Position numbers and translations under genes: made by a program. From Chryseobacterium indologenes (GTDB taxonomy: Bacteria > Bacteroidota > Bacteroidia > Flavobacteriales > Weeksellaceae): 64,000 bases of DNA. Position 1 is the stretch's first letter, and each line of letters begins with the position of its first letter. A model generated the notes under the pieces. That model did not search any database. It was not told the DNA's origin and saw nothing but the letters and a program-made list of their open reading frames with translations. The stretch spans positions 62,001-126,000 of the forward strand of contig LAZY01000006.1 in the NCBI GenBank assembly GCA_001013295.1, read 5' to 3'. Below are positions 45,523 to 53,686 of the stretch, in pieces.

Positions 45523-46209
45523 ATGAAAAAACTAACCATATTAAGCGGTGCCGGAATCAGCGCAGAAAGCGGAATACAAACCTTCAGAGACGGAGACGGT
45601 CTTTGGGAAAATCATAGTGTAACAGACGTAGCCAGCCCGGAAGGATGGAGGAAAGACAGAGCTTTGGTCCTGGAATTTTACAACCAGAGAAGACGCCAGC
45701 TCCACGAAGTACAGCCTAACGATGCCCATAGATTATTGGCAGAGCTGGAAAAACATTTTGAAGTACAGATCATTACCCAGAATATCGATGATTTACACGA
45801 AAGAGCTGGCTCTACCAATATTCTTCACATCCATGGCGAATTGTTCAAATCATGCTCATGCAATAATAAAAACCTGATCTATGACCAGAAAGAAGACATC
45901 AATATCGGCGATAAAGCTGAAGATGGGGCTCAGTTAAGGCCTTTCATCGTTTGGTTCGGAGAAGATGTTCCATTATACCAGACGGCAAGAGAGATCGTAA
46001 AAGAATCCGATATTTTACTGGTGATCGGAACTTCTTTACAGGTATATCCGGCTGCCGGACTGATTCATGATATAAAAGATGACTGTCTTTTAATTGTGAT
46101 CAATCCTAATGAGACAGGATTTGGCTATGGCCAGAGAGCGGTTGTAATGAAAGAAACAGCGACTCAGGGAATGAAGTTGTTATTTGATAAACTGATAAAT
46201 CTTGCCTGA
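45523..46209 (+). CDS. SIR2-family NAD-dependent protein deacylase
   Basis: 228 residues. The NAD-binding GAGISAESGIQTFR, TQNIDDLHERAG and catalytic HIHGE (H104) are intact. A Y53-x-x-R56 pair (YNQR) matches the signature of desuccinylase-type (class III, Sirt5/CobB-like) sirtuins, as does LRPFIVWFGEDVP. The zinc module keeps only the first Cys pair (C111, C113), and no second pair is present, so it lacks or rebuilds the structural zinc. The products would be nicotinamide and O-acyl-ADP-ribose, matching the MacroD gene upstream. The 67-base gap before it carries repeat-like words. It overlaps the next gene by one base. Confidence 0.92.
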   Translation: MKKLTILSGAGISAESGIQTFRDGDGLWENHSVTDVASPEGWRKDRALVLEFYNQRRRQLHEVQPNDAHRLLAELEKHFEVQIITQNIDDLHERAGSTNILHIHGELFKSCSCNNKNLIYDQKEDINIGDKAEDGAQLRPFIVWFGEDVPLYQTAREIVKESDILLVIGTSLQVYPAAGLIHDIKDDCLLIVINPNETGFGYGQRAVVMKETATQGMKLLFDKLINLA

Positions 46210-47144
46210 TGGAAAATAAGGTTAAAGCAGGGATCGTAGGCGTTTGCATAGGAGATGCTCTCGGTGTTCCGGTAGAGTTCAAAAAGAGAGAAGATCTGAA
46301 AATAAATCCGGTCACCAAAATGCTGGAATATATGTCCTGGAATCAGCCCAAAGGAACCTGGAGTGATGACAGCTCCCTTACGCTTTGCCTTGTGGAAGAA
46401 CTTACCAAAGGTTATCATCTGGAAGAAATAGGACAGAGCTTTGTAAGATGGAATAAAGATGGTCACTGGACTGCCCATGGAAGACTTTTCGATATAGGCG
46501 GAACCACAAAACATTCCATTGCAAGACTGATCAAGGGAGAAAGTGCCAGATTTTCAGGCAATATTTTTGAAGAAGACAATGGGAACGGTTCTCTGATGAG
46601 GATTCTTCCCCTTGCTTTCTATCTTGAAAATGAAAACGATATTCAGAAGCTTTATCTTACCGTAAAAGAAGTATCTTCCATTACCCACGGACATTTTCGT
46701 TCTGTCTTTGCCTGTTTCATCTATGTAGTTTTTGCCATTCAGCTGATCAAAGGGAAAAATAAAAAAGAAGCGTATTCGCATATGCAGAATGTAGCGTTGG
46801 AATATGCAGAAAAACAAGGTTTTAACCCAAAAGAGATTGAGCTTTTTAATCGGGTTTTAAAGAATGATATTTCAAAATATTCCGAAGAAAAAATTGCGAG
46901 CAGCGGTTATGTACTTCACAGCTTAGAAGCTTCATTATGGTGCTTCCTAAACTCAGAAACTTACCCGGAGGCTGTTTTGAAAGCGGTCAATCTGGGTGAA
47001 GATACAGATACCACGGGAGCCATTACCGGAGGCCTTGTAGGAATTTATTATGGATACGAAAGTATTCCCCAGGAGTGGCTGGATGTGTTGGTGAGAAAAA
47101 ATGATATTGAAGAATTATGTGGCCAATTTCACCGTTCTTTATAA
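46209..47144 (+). CDS. ADP-ribosylglycohydrolase (DraG/ARH family, copy 2)
   Basis: 311 residues, only distantly similar to copy 1, so not a recent duplicate. The metal motifs are GVCIGDALGVPVEF, WSDDSS (S52, D53, D54, S55, in place of TDDT), DNGNGSLMRILPLAF and GEDTDTTGAITGGLVG. The Thr-to-Ser change in the first motif is conservative. It starts on the last base of the sirtuin stop codon. Two diverged hydrolases in one operon imply different ADP-ribosylated substrates. Confidence 0.92.
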   Translation: MENKVKAGIVGVCIGDALGVPVEFKKREDLKINPVTKMLEYMSWNQPKGTWSDDSSLTLCLVEELTKGYHLEEIGQSFVRWNKDGHWTAHGRLFDIGGTTKHSIARLIKGESARFSGNIFEEDNGNGSLMRILPLAFYLENENDIQKLYLTVKEVSSITHGHFRSVFACFIYVVFAIQLIKGKNKKEAYSHMQNVALEYAEKQGFNPKEIELFNRVLKNDISKYSEEKIASSGYVLHSLEASLWCFLNSETYPEAVLKAVNLGEDTDTTGAITGGLVGIYYGYESIPQEWLDVLVRKNDIEELCGQFHRSL

Positions 47145-47166
47145 ATTTATAAAAAACTAAAAACCA

Positions 47167-48369
47167 TTGACAACACTATATAAACTTATTTCAGAAAAAG
47201 AATTGCTGGAGCTCGGAGGAACCTTATTTAAAAGCTTTGTGCCGGGACTTCCTTTAACGTTTGATGTCAATATTCAACAGGATAATCATCTGAAAGATCC
47301 GGGAATGTTTCTTATACAATGTGAAATCGAAGAACATGAAATCTCCGGTTTTAAAACTTTGAATACAGGAGAATTGAGGGTAGAAACGGATAAAGTACCT
47401 CTTTTCAATACTTTAATCGTAGATAAAATAAAAATTCTGGACTTCTTTGGTAATACTGAAGACCTTACCGAAGAGAGTCTTGAAGTATTGGAAAAAGAAG
47501 AACGGTTTTTTAAAACCCGATTGGATATTTTTCTGGAAACGAATAACCGGACAATGATTCCTTACGATTATTTAGACCAGTCAGATTGTACAGATTCTAC
47601 GGAAAAAGAAATTGAACAAAACATTAAAGAAATTGCCGAAGAACAAAAAACTTTTGCCAGAATAGCGAAAGAGAAGACCTCCAATATCAACACAGTAGAA
47701 GAAGCAGCTTATTTTTTAATTCATGAAGACCTGGACGAAAAGCAGATCAGACAAATTAAAAATAAATCGATCGTTACTCAGTTCAAAAGAGGATATGATC
47801 ATTTTGGATTGGGAATGTATTTGATAAACCTGTTTATTTATCCTAATGAAAATAAGATATTCCTCGATCACCTGAAAAATTATGATGCTCATTATGTAAT
47901 TGATAGTGGAGAACATGGCGAAGGTATTATTGCAGACTTAGTGTGGCGAATTTTGAATGATCGTCAGACAACTGCTGAAAATCAGAAAGAAATTATTGAA
48001 AATCAGAAAGCAGCAGCCAAACTTTGGGAGGAATTTTATAATAAAAAAAATACAGAAAATCTTTCCCCGGATGATCAGTATGATTTGATGGATGAGTTTG
48101 TTACCCTGATAAAAGAAGGTTCACTGAAAAAGACCCCTTCAAGAGATTCAAGACTGCTCTCTTATAACTTTGAGGATAAAATCATGGATCAGTATCTTGA
48201 ATTGGACACAAAAAAGCAAGCTGATAAAGAACATTATATGGAATATGTTTACCGGCAAAAAGTTATTTTGGCGGAGCTTTCAGAGAACGAATTATTGATA
48301 TATGATCAATTGTGGAAAGATTATTCCACCTTAGAAAATCTAGTATCTAAAATAGAACAAAAATTATGA
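47167..48369 (+). CDS. Unknown protein sharing the N-terminal ART-like domain of the PARG fusion
   Basis: 400 residues, start at TTG 47167. Residues 1-100 (TTLYKLISEKELLELGGTLFKSF, ELRVETDKVPLFNTLIVDKIKIL) align by eye with the N-terminus of the protein at 42178 (TTRLYRPVGEKEMLLI, ELWVPSEELEAFNAGIVGKVGVI). The rest is charged and helical; residues 175-235 (EEAAYFLIHEDLDEKQIRQIKNKS) have no family I know. The C-terminal 200 residues look like a helical repeat or coiled-coil region. It overlaps kptA by four bases. It may be an ADP-ribose binding or transferring module tied to RNA end repair. Confidence 0.7.
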   Translation: MTTLYKLISEKELLELGGTLFKSFVPGLPLTFDVNIQQDNHLKDPGMFLIQCEIEEHEISGFKTLNTGELRVETDKVPLFNTLIVDKIKILDFFGNTEDLTEESLEVLEKEERFFKTRLDIFLETNNRTMIPYDYLDQSDCTDSTEKEIEQNIKEIAEEQKTFARIAKEKTSNINTVEEAAYFLIHEDLDEKQIRQIKNKSIVTQFKRGYDHFGLGMYLINLFIYPNENKIFLDHLKNYDAHYVIDSGEHGEGIIADLVWRILNDRQTTAENQKEIIENQKAAAKLWEEFYNKKNTENLSPDDQYDLMDEFVTLIKEGSLKKTPSRDSRLLSYNFEDKIMDQYLELDTKKQADKEHYMEYVYRQKVILAELSENELLIYDQLWKDYSTLENLVSKIEQKL

Positions 48370-48908
48370 ACGAAATAGAAAAGAAAAGAATAAGTAAGTT
48401 TTTAAGCCTTATCCTGCGACATCAGCCGGAAATGATTGGCCTGAAACTGGATGAAAACGGCTGGGCAGATGTAGAAGATCTCAGAACGAAATCAGCCGGA
48501 AGAAGAGTGTATTTCACTCCCGGAGAATTGGATGAAGTTGTAGAAACCAATAATAAAAAAAGATTTGCCTTCAACGAAGATAAAACCATGATCAGAGCCA
48601 GCCAGGGACATTCCATTGATATAGATCTGGCTTTGGAAACAGTGACGCCGCCTGATTTTCTGTACCATGGAACAGCAGAAGCCAATATTTCCTCCATTCT
48701 GGATAAAGGAATTGAAAAAAGAACCCGTCAGCATGTACACTTAAGTGCTGATAAAGAGACTGCTACAAAGGTGGGAATGAGACACGGTAAACCTGTGATT
48801 CTGACCATCAGAACCGGAAAAATGTATGAAGATGGATTGCTGTTTTACCAATCTGCCAACGGAGTTTGGCTGACAGATTTTGTAGATGCAAAATATATTT
48901 CAAAATGA
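48366..48908 (+). CDS. kptA: RNA 2'-phosphotransferase KptA (Tpt1)
   Basis: KptA/Tpt1 transfers an internal RNA 2'-phosphate to NAD+, giving clean RNA, nicotinamide and ADP-ribose 1'',2''-cyclic phosphate. The 180-residue protein has the RNA lobe KFLSLILRHQPEMIGLKLDENGW (R18, H19) and the ART-like NAD lobe with RASQGHS, FLYHGT, RQHVHLS and GKPVILTI, so the Arg-His-Arg-Arg catalytic set is present. Bacteria with it mostly lack known 2'-phosphate splice junctions, so its natural substrate is unclear. It overlaps the genes on both sides by four bases. Confidence 0.94.
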   Translation: MNEIEKKRISKFLSLILRHQPEMIGLKLDENGWADVEDLRTKSAGRRVYFTPGELDEVVETNNKKRFAFNEDKTMIRASQGHSIDIDLALETVTPPDFLYHGTAEANISSILDKGIEKRTRQHVHLSADKETATKVGMRHGKPVILTIRTGKMYEDGLLFYQSANGVWLTDFVDAKYISK

Positions 48909-49123
48909 CCAGAGAAGAGTTTGATGAAGAAATAAAAGACTTTTCTCCGGAAAAAGATAATGTCAGAGATAAAGCAGATGAGCTTTTTGCAAAAGGAGCC
49001 AACACCACCTATATTTTTCAATTCATCACAGAACATCTGAACTGTAGTTTAATTGAAGCTTTGGAAGTCGCAGAATCCTGCCCGAACTACCACAAAAGAT
49101 ATGATAAAAACAAAATCCGATGA
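48905..49123 (+). CDS. Small acidic helical protein, function unknown
   Basis: 72 residues starting at ATG 48905 (MTREEFDEEIKDFSPEKDNV), overlapping kptA by four bases and the phosphatase gene by four. It looks helical, with two Cys residues far apart (HLNCSLIEAL and ESCPNYHKR). The C-terminal half resembles a short helix-turn-helix, but I would not assign it. The tight coupling on both sides argues that it is real and translated. Confidence 0.65.
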   Translation: MTREEFDEEIKDFSPEKDNVRDKADELFAKGANTTYIFQFITEHLNCSLIEALEVAESCPNYHKRYDKNKIR

Positions 49124-49878
49124 GCAGAACATTAGTCATAGGAGACATTCACGGAGGTCTTAGGGCCTTGAAACAGATATTGGAACGGGCTGAAGTCACC
49201 CAAAACGATACATTGATCTTTCTTGGAGATTATGTAGACGGCTGGAGCGAATCCTCACAGACGATCCAGTTTCTGATAGAATTATCCGAAAATCAGGAAT
49301 GTATTTTCATTAAAGGTAATCATGATGCCTGGACTGAAGATTGGCTGGCTTTTGGAAACGAGCCGGATGTATGGCTTTTCAATGGCGGGAAAAGTACTGT
49401 AGAAAGCTATGCAGACTATTCTTTAGATCAGCTTGAAACCCATCTTGAATTTTTTCAGCGAATGAAAAACTATCATGTGGATGATGAAAATCGTCTGTTT
49501 ATCCATGCAGGTTATTCTTCTATGCACGGTCCGGAAAAAGAAGTCTATTCCAGTAATTACCGCTGGGACAGAACCCTTTGGGAAACTGCGGTAGCAATGG
49601 ATAAAAGATTAGAAAAAACGTCAGAATTATATCCTAAAAGGCTGCTTTTGTATAACGAGATATTTATTGGCCATACCCCAACTTTATATATTGGGATTGG
49701 AACCCCGGTCCACAAAGCCAATGTCTGGAATATGGACACGGGAGCGGCTTTTACAGGCGCTCTTTCTATCATGGATATTGACACAAAAGAATACTGGCAA
49801 AGTGATCTGCTTACCTCTTTATATCCCGATGAAAACGGAAGAAATAATGATCATGTAAGACCTAAAAACAGAATATAA
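49120..49878 (+). CDS. PPP-family metallophosphoesterase
   Basis: 252 residues with the calcineurin-like motif set GDIHGG (D9, H11), GDYVDG (D37) and GNHD (N67, H68, D69). Later metal histidines are in FIHAGY and IGHTP. This is the layout of PPP Ser/Thr phosphatases and of ApaH/PrpE-type dinucleotide phosphatases. In this operon a nucleotide phosphate or phosphoribose product is a fair candidate substrate. It is the last gene before the operon terminator. Confidence 0.88.
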   Translation: MSRTLVIGDIHGGLRALKQILERAEVTQNDTLIFLGDYVDGWSESSQTIQFLIELSENQECIFIKGNHDAWTEDWLAFGNEPDVWLFNGGKSTVESYADYSLDQLETHLEFFQRMKNYHVDDENRLFIHAGYSSMHGPEKEVYSSNYRWDRTLWETAVAMDKRLEKTSELYPKRLLLYNEIFIGHTPTLYIGIGTPVHKANVWNMDTGAAFTGALSIMDIDTKEYWQSDLLTSLYPDENGRNNDHVRPKNRI

Positions 49879-49886
49879 AAATGCAG

Positions 49887-49920
49887 CCTCATAAGATTTC
49901 AAATCGATGAGGTTTTATTT
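49887..49920 (+). terminator. Terminator at the end of the ADP-ribose operon
   Basis: CCTCAT (49887-49892) pairs with ATGAGG (49907-49912), followed by TTTTATTTTG. The loop is long (14 bases) but holds a further short AGATTTCAAATC pairing. Confidence 0.65.
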
Positions 49921-49949
49921 TGTAATAGAGTATATCCCGGAAAACAACC

Positions 49950-49957
49950 TATATTTG
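49950..49957 (+). promoter_or_regulatory. -7 promoter box for the small membrane protein gene
   Basis: TATATTTG fits TAnnTTTG and is 14 bases before the start codon of the next gene, confirming that a new transcription unit starts here. Confidence 0.55.
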
Positions 49958-49971
49958 TAAAAACTGAAGGG

Positions 49972-50229
49972 ATGAATAAAAATATCTACGAAGGATTATC
50001 CGATAAAGAGCTGATTAAAAAAAGAAATACACTCAAAGGCGTTTCCATGGGCTTCGGAGTCATTTTTATACTTGGCATCATAGCATTTATTGTACTTCTT
50101 ACCATCAAAGGAGCTAAAGGCTTTCCTTTTGCAGCATTTATCCCGTTTATTGTAATGCCAGTTACCCTTGCTCCTTTATTGATGAACCTGAATCTGGCCA
50201 ATAAAGAAATTAAAGCAAGAAATCTCTAG
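49972..50229 (+). CDS. Small two-helix membrane protein, function unknown
   Basis: 85 residues with two hydrophobic segments (GFGVIFILGIIAFIVLLTI, about 27-46, and FPFAAFIPFIVMPVTLAPLLMNL, about 52-74) joined by a short basic loop, with charged ends. The N-terminal NIYEGLSDKELIKKRNTLKG resembles small redox- or stress-induced membrane proteins of flavobacteria, but no family can be named. It has its own promoter. Confidence 0.7.
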   Translation: MNKNIYEGLSDKELIKKRNTLKGVSMGFGVIFILGIIAFIVLLTIKGAKGFPFAAFIPFIVMPVTLAPLLMNLNLANKEIKARNL

Positions 50230-50351
50230 CAGTTTTTATAACATACCTAATCATATAGAAGAAAAATAAATTTGCAGATAAGCTTTTCCGCATTTTTGCC
50301 CTTTTGCTTTTCTGCCCCAATCATATTGACTAATTTTAAATCCCGAAAATT

Positions 50352-52085
50352 ATGTCAACAATGAAACTGAAATACCTCCTGTTGATTCTGAGCTCTTCCC
50401 TGATATTTGCTCAGAAATCATTTCAGACCCCTTTTGAAAAAGGAAATGGTAACCAAACTGTTACCTATGAAGAAATGAATACTTATTACCAGGATCTGGC
50501 CAAAAACTTTAATACAATTCAATATCTAAAAAAAGGAGAAGATGACAACGGGAAACCCATTTATGTGGTTATCTACAACCCTTTTCCTGAAAAAGATCTG
50601 GAAAAACTAAGAAAAAATAAAGCCATTCTCTTTGTCAACAACGGGATTCATCCCGGAGAACCGGACGGTATTGACGCCACAATGATGCTGATGCGTGATT
50701 TGGCCGTTAAGAAAATAAAAACCCCTCAGAATTTCATTATTGCAGCAATTTCAGCCTATAATGTCAGCGGAATGCTGAACAGAGGAGCATATTCCAGAGC
50801 CAATCAGAACGGGCCGGAGCAATATGGTTTCAGAGGAAATGCCAGAAATTATGATCTTAACAGAGATTTTATAAAGGCCGATTCTAAAAATGCCAGAAGC
50901 TTTCAGGAAATCTATCAATGGCTGAAACCGGATGTTTTCATTGACAATCACGTAAGTAACGGGGCAGATTATCAATATACATTTACCTATATTTCTACCT
51001 TTAAAGAACGTTTAGGAAATACCTTAGGAGCCTATTTTTATAATAACTACCAGGCTAAAAATCTTGAGGATATGAAGAAACTGGGGTATGAAAGTACTCC
51101 TTATGTCAACATTCATGGCGATGTACCGGAAGTTGGCTTTGCATCATTTGAAGACTCTCCGAGATATTCTACAGGTTATACTTCACTTTTCAACTCTTTG
51201 GGAACCGTTCCGGAAACCCATATGCTGAAACCTTATGATAAAAGAGTAGATGCTACCTACAAATATATGCTGGTCAATCTTCAGAATTTAGATAAAGAGT
51301 ACGGCAAAATAAAATTGCTTCGTCTTGATAACCTAAAACAATATCAGGCAGGAAAACCATATGGAATCCGATGGAAAATAGACTCGACAAAATATTCTAC
51401 GATGGATTTTAAAGGTTATGAAGGAAAATACAAGCCAAGTGAAATCTCCGGTAAACCAAGACTGTTCTATGACAGAAATAAACCTTTCACGAAAAATATT
51501 AAACTCTTTACCACTGCTGTTCCAACAGGATATATCACCATTCCGAAATATTATGTCATTCCGCAGTCACAATACCGCATTATTGATGAATTTAAAAGAA
51601 ATAAAATTCAAATGAGACCGATTCAGAAGGATAGTACCTTCACTGTTGAGTCTTATAAGATCAAAGACTTTAAAACCGTCAAAAATCCTTATGAAGGCCA
51701 TTATCTGCACTTTGAGACAACGGTGGATGCTACCCGTAAAGATCAGACCTTTTCAGCAGGAGATTACCTGGTTTCAACAGACCAGCCTGGAGTAAAATAT
51801 ATTATTGAAACCCTTGAACCTGAAGCACTAGATTCTTTTTTCAACTGGAATTTCTTCGACGGAATTTTGGCTCAGAAAGAATATTATTCAGCATATATTT
51901 TTGAAGATACGGCAGCAGAGCTGCTGAAGAATGATAAAAAACTGAAAGAAGCTTTCGAAGCAGCAAAAGCATCGGATAAAAAACTATTGGACAGTGGAGA
52001 AGCTCAGTTAGATTGGATCTACAGACATTCTCCTTATTTTGAAGAAAAAACGTTCAGGCAGTATCCTGTATACAGAGTCCTGTAA
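50352..52085 (+). CDS. Secreted M14-family zinc carboxypeptidase
   Basis: 577 residues with a signal peptide (KLKYLLLILSSSLIFAQ). The peptidase domain spans roughly residues 35-310: zinc ligands H100 and E103 in GIHPGEPDG, a third ligand in DNHVSNG, substrate-binding NARNYDLNRDF, and the likely catalytic Glu in GTVPETHML. The C-terminal 260 residues are beta-rich and unlabelled, typical of flavobacterial M14 enzymes. It probably trims peptides in the periplasm or outside the cell. The upstream 122 bases have no clear promoter box. Confidence 0.9.
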   Translation: MSTMKLKYLLLILSSSLIFAQKSFQTPFEKGNGNQTVTYEEMNTYYQDLAKNFNTIQYLKKGEDDNGKPIYVVIYNPFPEKDLEKLRKNKAILFVNNGIHPGEPDGIDATMMLMRDLAVKKIKTPQNFIIAAISAYNVSGMLNRGAYSRANQNGPEQYGFRGNARNYDLNRDFIKADSKNARSFQEIYQWLKPDVFIDNHVSNGADYQYTFTYISTFKERLGNTLGAYFYNNYQAKNLEDMKKLGYESTPYVNIHGDVPEVGFASFEDSPRYSTGYTSLFNSLGTVPETHMLKPYDKRVDATYKYMLVNLQNLDKEYGKIKLLRLDNLKQYQAGKPYGIRWKIDSTKYSTMDFKGYEGKYKPSEISGKPRLFYDRNKPFTKNIKLFTTAVPTGYITIPKYYVIPQSQYRIIDEFKRNKIQMRPIQKDSTFTVESYKIKDFKTVKNPYEGHYLHFETTVDATRKDQTFSAGDYLVSTDQPGVKYIIETLEPEALDSFFNWNFFDGILAQKEYYSAYIFEDTAAELLKNDKKLKEAFEAAKASDKKLLDSGEAQLDWIYRHSPYFEEKTFRQYPVYRVL

Positions 52086-52100
52086 TAATTTGTTACTATA

Positions 52101-52130
52101 AAAAAGACGTTTCATCCGAAACGTCTTTTT
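52101..52130. terminator. Bidirectional terminator between M14 peptidase and cupin gene
   Basis: AAAAAGACGTTTC pairs with GAAACGTCTTTTT around a 4-base loop, with A and T tails on both sides. Confidence 0.9.
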
Positions 52131-52133
52131 TAT

Positions 52134-53015
52134 TTATCTTGGTAAACCTCTTTTCAAAGCAAGTTCGGCTCTTTTAATGGCCATTTTTTCTTTCCAGTCC
52201 ATGTATTTCTTCTTGAAATTAGACTTCATAATATCATCGAACTTACGCTGTACGGTCAGATTCCATAAAGAATGTGCTTTTACCGCCCATGATTTGTCCC
52301 ATGCTCTTAAAGAAATAGAGAAACTTCCGTCCAGATATTTCATCCAGTGCCACCATCCGGTAGGCATAAATAGGGTATCTCCATGCTCAAGGAAGCATTC
52401 AATCCCTTCTACACCATCCAGAGCCGGGAATTTTGTGAAATCTGGGTTCTCAATATCATAATCCTCAAGTGCATACGTAGCATAAGGAATCTGGTACAAT
52501 CTTTCTCTCCACTTATAGTCGAAAAGAAGAATATGCTTTCTTCCGTTGAAGTGGGTATGGAAGATGTGCGCCATATCAATATCAAAGTGAAGGAACGTTA
52601 CAGAACCTTTTCCTCCGAAAAACATATTAGGATACTTGTCCAGGAAACCTCCCATTAGTTCCTTAGGAGAAATATAATCTTCCAGAAGTTTCGGGGCGAA
52701 TTTTATCGGGTCAAAGAGAAAAATTCTTAGATCGGTAGGCTCTCGCTGTATAAGATCTATATAATCTCCGAATTTCATTTTGGCTGCAGAAGAGTTGATG
52801 GGAGCAGAAGGATCGGCTTTAGAACTGTCATATAACGGGACCTCTACATCTCCTACAACCTCCTTCATATATTCCATCGTCCATTTTTGGTAAGCAGGCC
52901 ATTTTTTTGCCATATTCTTGATGACAACGGGCCTTCTTGGCTTCAGATATTTTTCGTAGAATTCTTCTTTAGAAATGTCATCTACAATATCTATAGGCTT
53001 TAAAATAATTCCCAT
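52134..53015 (-). CDS. JmjC/cupin-8-like 2-oxoglutarate dioxygenase
   Basis: 293 residues with the cupin_8/JmjC fold. The N-terminal PRRPVVIKNMAKKWPAYQKWTMEYM is typical of the FIH-like family. The iron site is HFD (in VTFLHFDIDMAHIFHTHF) and a distal His in FMPTGWWHWM; a Lys in GRKHILLF fits 2-oxoglutarate binding. Bacterial relatives hydroxylate protein or small substrates, and some act on ribosomal proteins. The target is unknown. A long leader with a hairpin may precede it. Confidence 0.87.
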   Translation of the reverse strand: MGIILKPIDIVDDISKEEFYEKYLKPRRPVVIKNMAKKWPAYQKWTMEYMKEVVGDVEVPLYDSSKADPSAPINSSAAKMKFGDYIDLIQREPTDLRIFLFDPIKFAPKLLEDYISPKELMGGFLDKYPNMFFGGKGSVTFLHFDIDMAHIFHTHFNGRKHILLFDYKWRERLYQIPYATYALEDYDIENPDFTKFPALDGVEGIECFLEHGDTLFMPTGWWHWMKYLDGSFSISLRAWDKSWAVKAHSLWNLTVQRKFDDIMKSNFKKKYMDWKEKMAIKRAELALKRGLPR

Positions 53016-53686
53016 TTTATAAATTTTATGTTACAAAATTATTAAATAAATACTTATGTACCCTTATTTAATTTTTTTTTAATCTTTGATTTAAATTAAT
53101 TTTTATTATTTAGTCTAAATAAAAATATTAACTTCTGGACTTATGCTTAAATAATTCCTTTTTTTATGCATAAAAACAAAAATGCCCTGTAATTCTATTA
53201 CAGGACAAAAACACAAATTTAGATGAATGATAATCCATTCTGTTACTAAAATATTATTTTTATTTCAAATGAAAAATCATATGAATGTTGATAAAATCAA
53301 TAGTATGAAATGAATATATTATTTTAATTCAAAATAGAGGAAGGTAATTCAAATTATAATTTTAAAATCAAATGACTTGAGAAATTTTTTTTACAGAATA
53401 AAACAATTGCACTTTTTTTCAATTTTAATTTAAGTCGCTGATTATCTGTTTATTATTTTTATTGAGCTATCCAGAGTGTATTTTGTTGAATCTCTGCTCA
53501 ATACTGTTTTCTAATCTGAAATCTCTGGCGGGTATTTTCCTGATCATAAAAATCATCATCATATCACGTGAAAACAAAATATATAATCTGCGTTTGATTA
53601 AGATTTAACCTTAACTTATAAAATATATCTTTAAAAAAAGTGTAACGAAAAACCATAATGACTAACTAATTGAGCAAATAATAAGT
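53016..53686. other. 671-base AT-rich gap with a hairpin
   Basis: A perfect 8-bp stem, CCTGTAAT (53186-53193) with ATTACAGG (53197-53204), stands alone. On the minus strand it is followed by a T-rich run, and a leftward TAAATTTG box (53214-53221) lies just upstream of it. It could therefore be an attenuator at the 5' end of the cupin-gene leader. On the plus strand, TATCTTTA near 53625 is one mismatch from a -7 box and could serve the receptor-like gene. The rest holds nothing I can name. Confidence 0.35.

Noticed and set aside
36059-49878. Calling the NAD/ADP-ribose locus a toxin-antitoxin or restriction island outright
   Set aside because: No restriction, methylase or known toxin domain is seen and there are no integrase, att or tRNA signals. 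Base composition looks like that of the neighbours, so defence is only one hypothesis.
53568-53583. CACGTG-centred sequence resembling parS (TATCACGTGAAAAC)
   Set aside because: Only about 11 of 16 positions match the parS consensus and the left arm is wrong; it is far from the mnmG pair. Probably chance.
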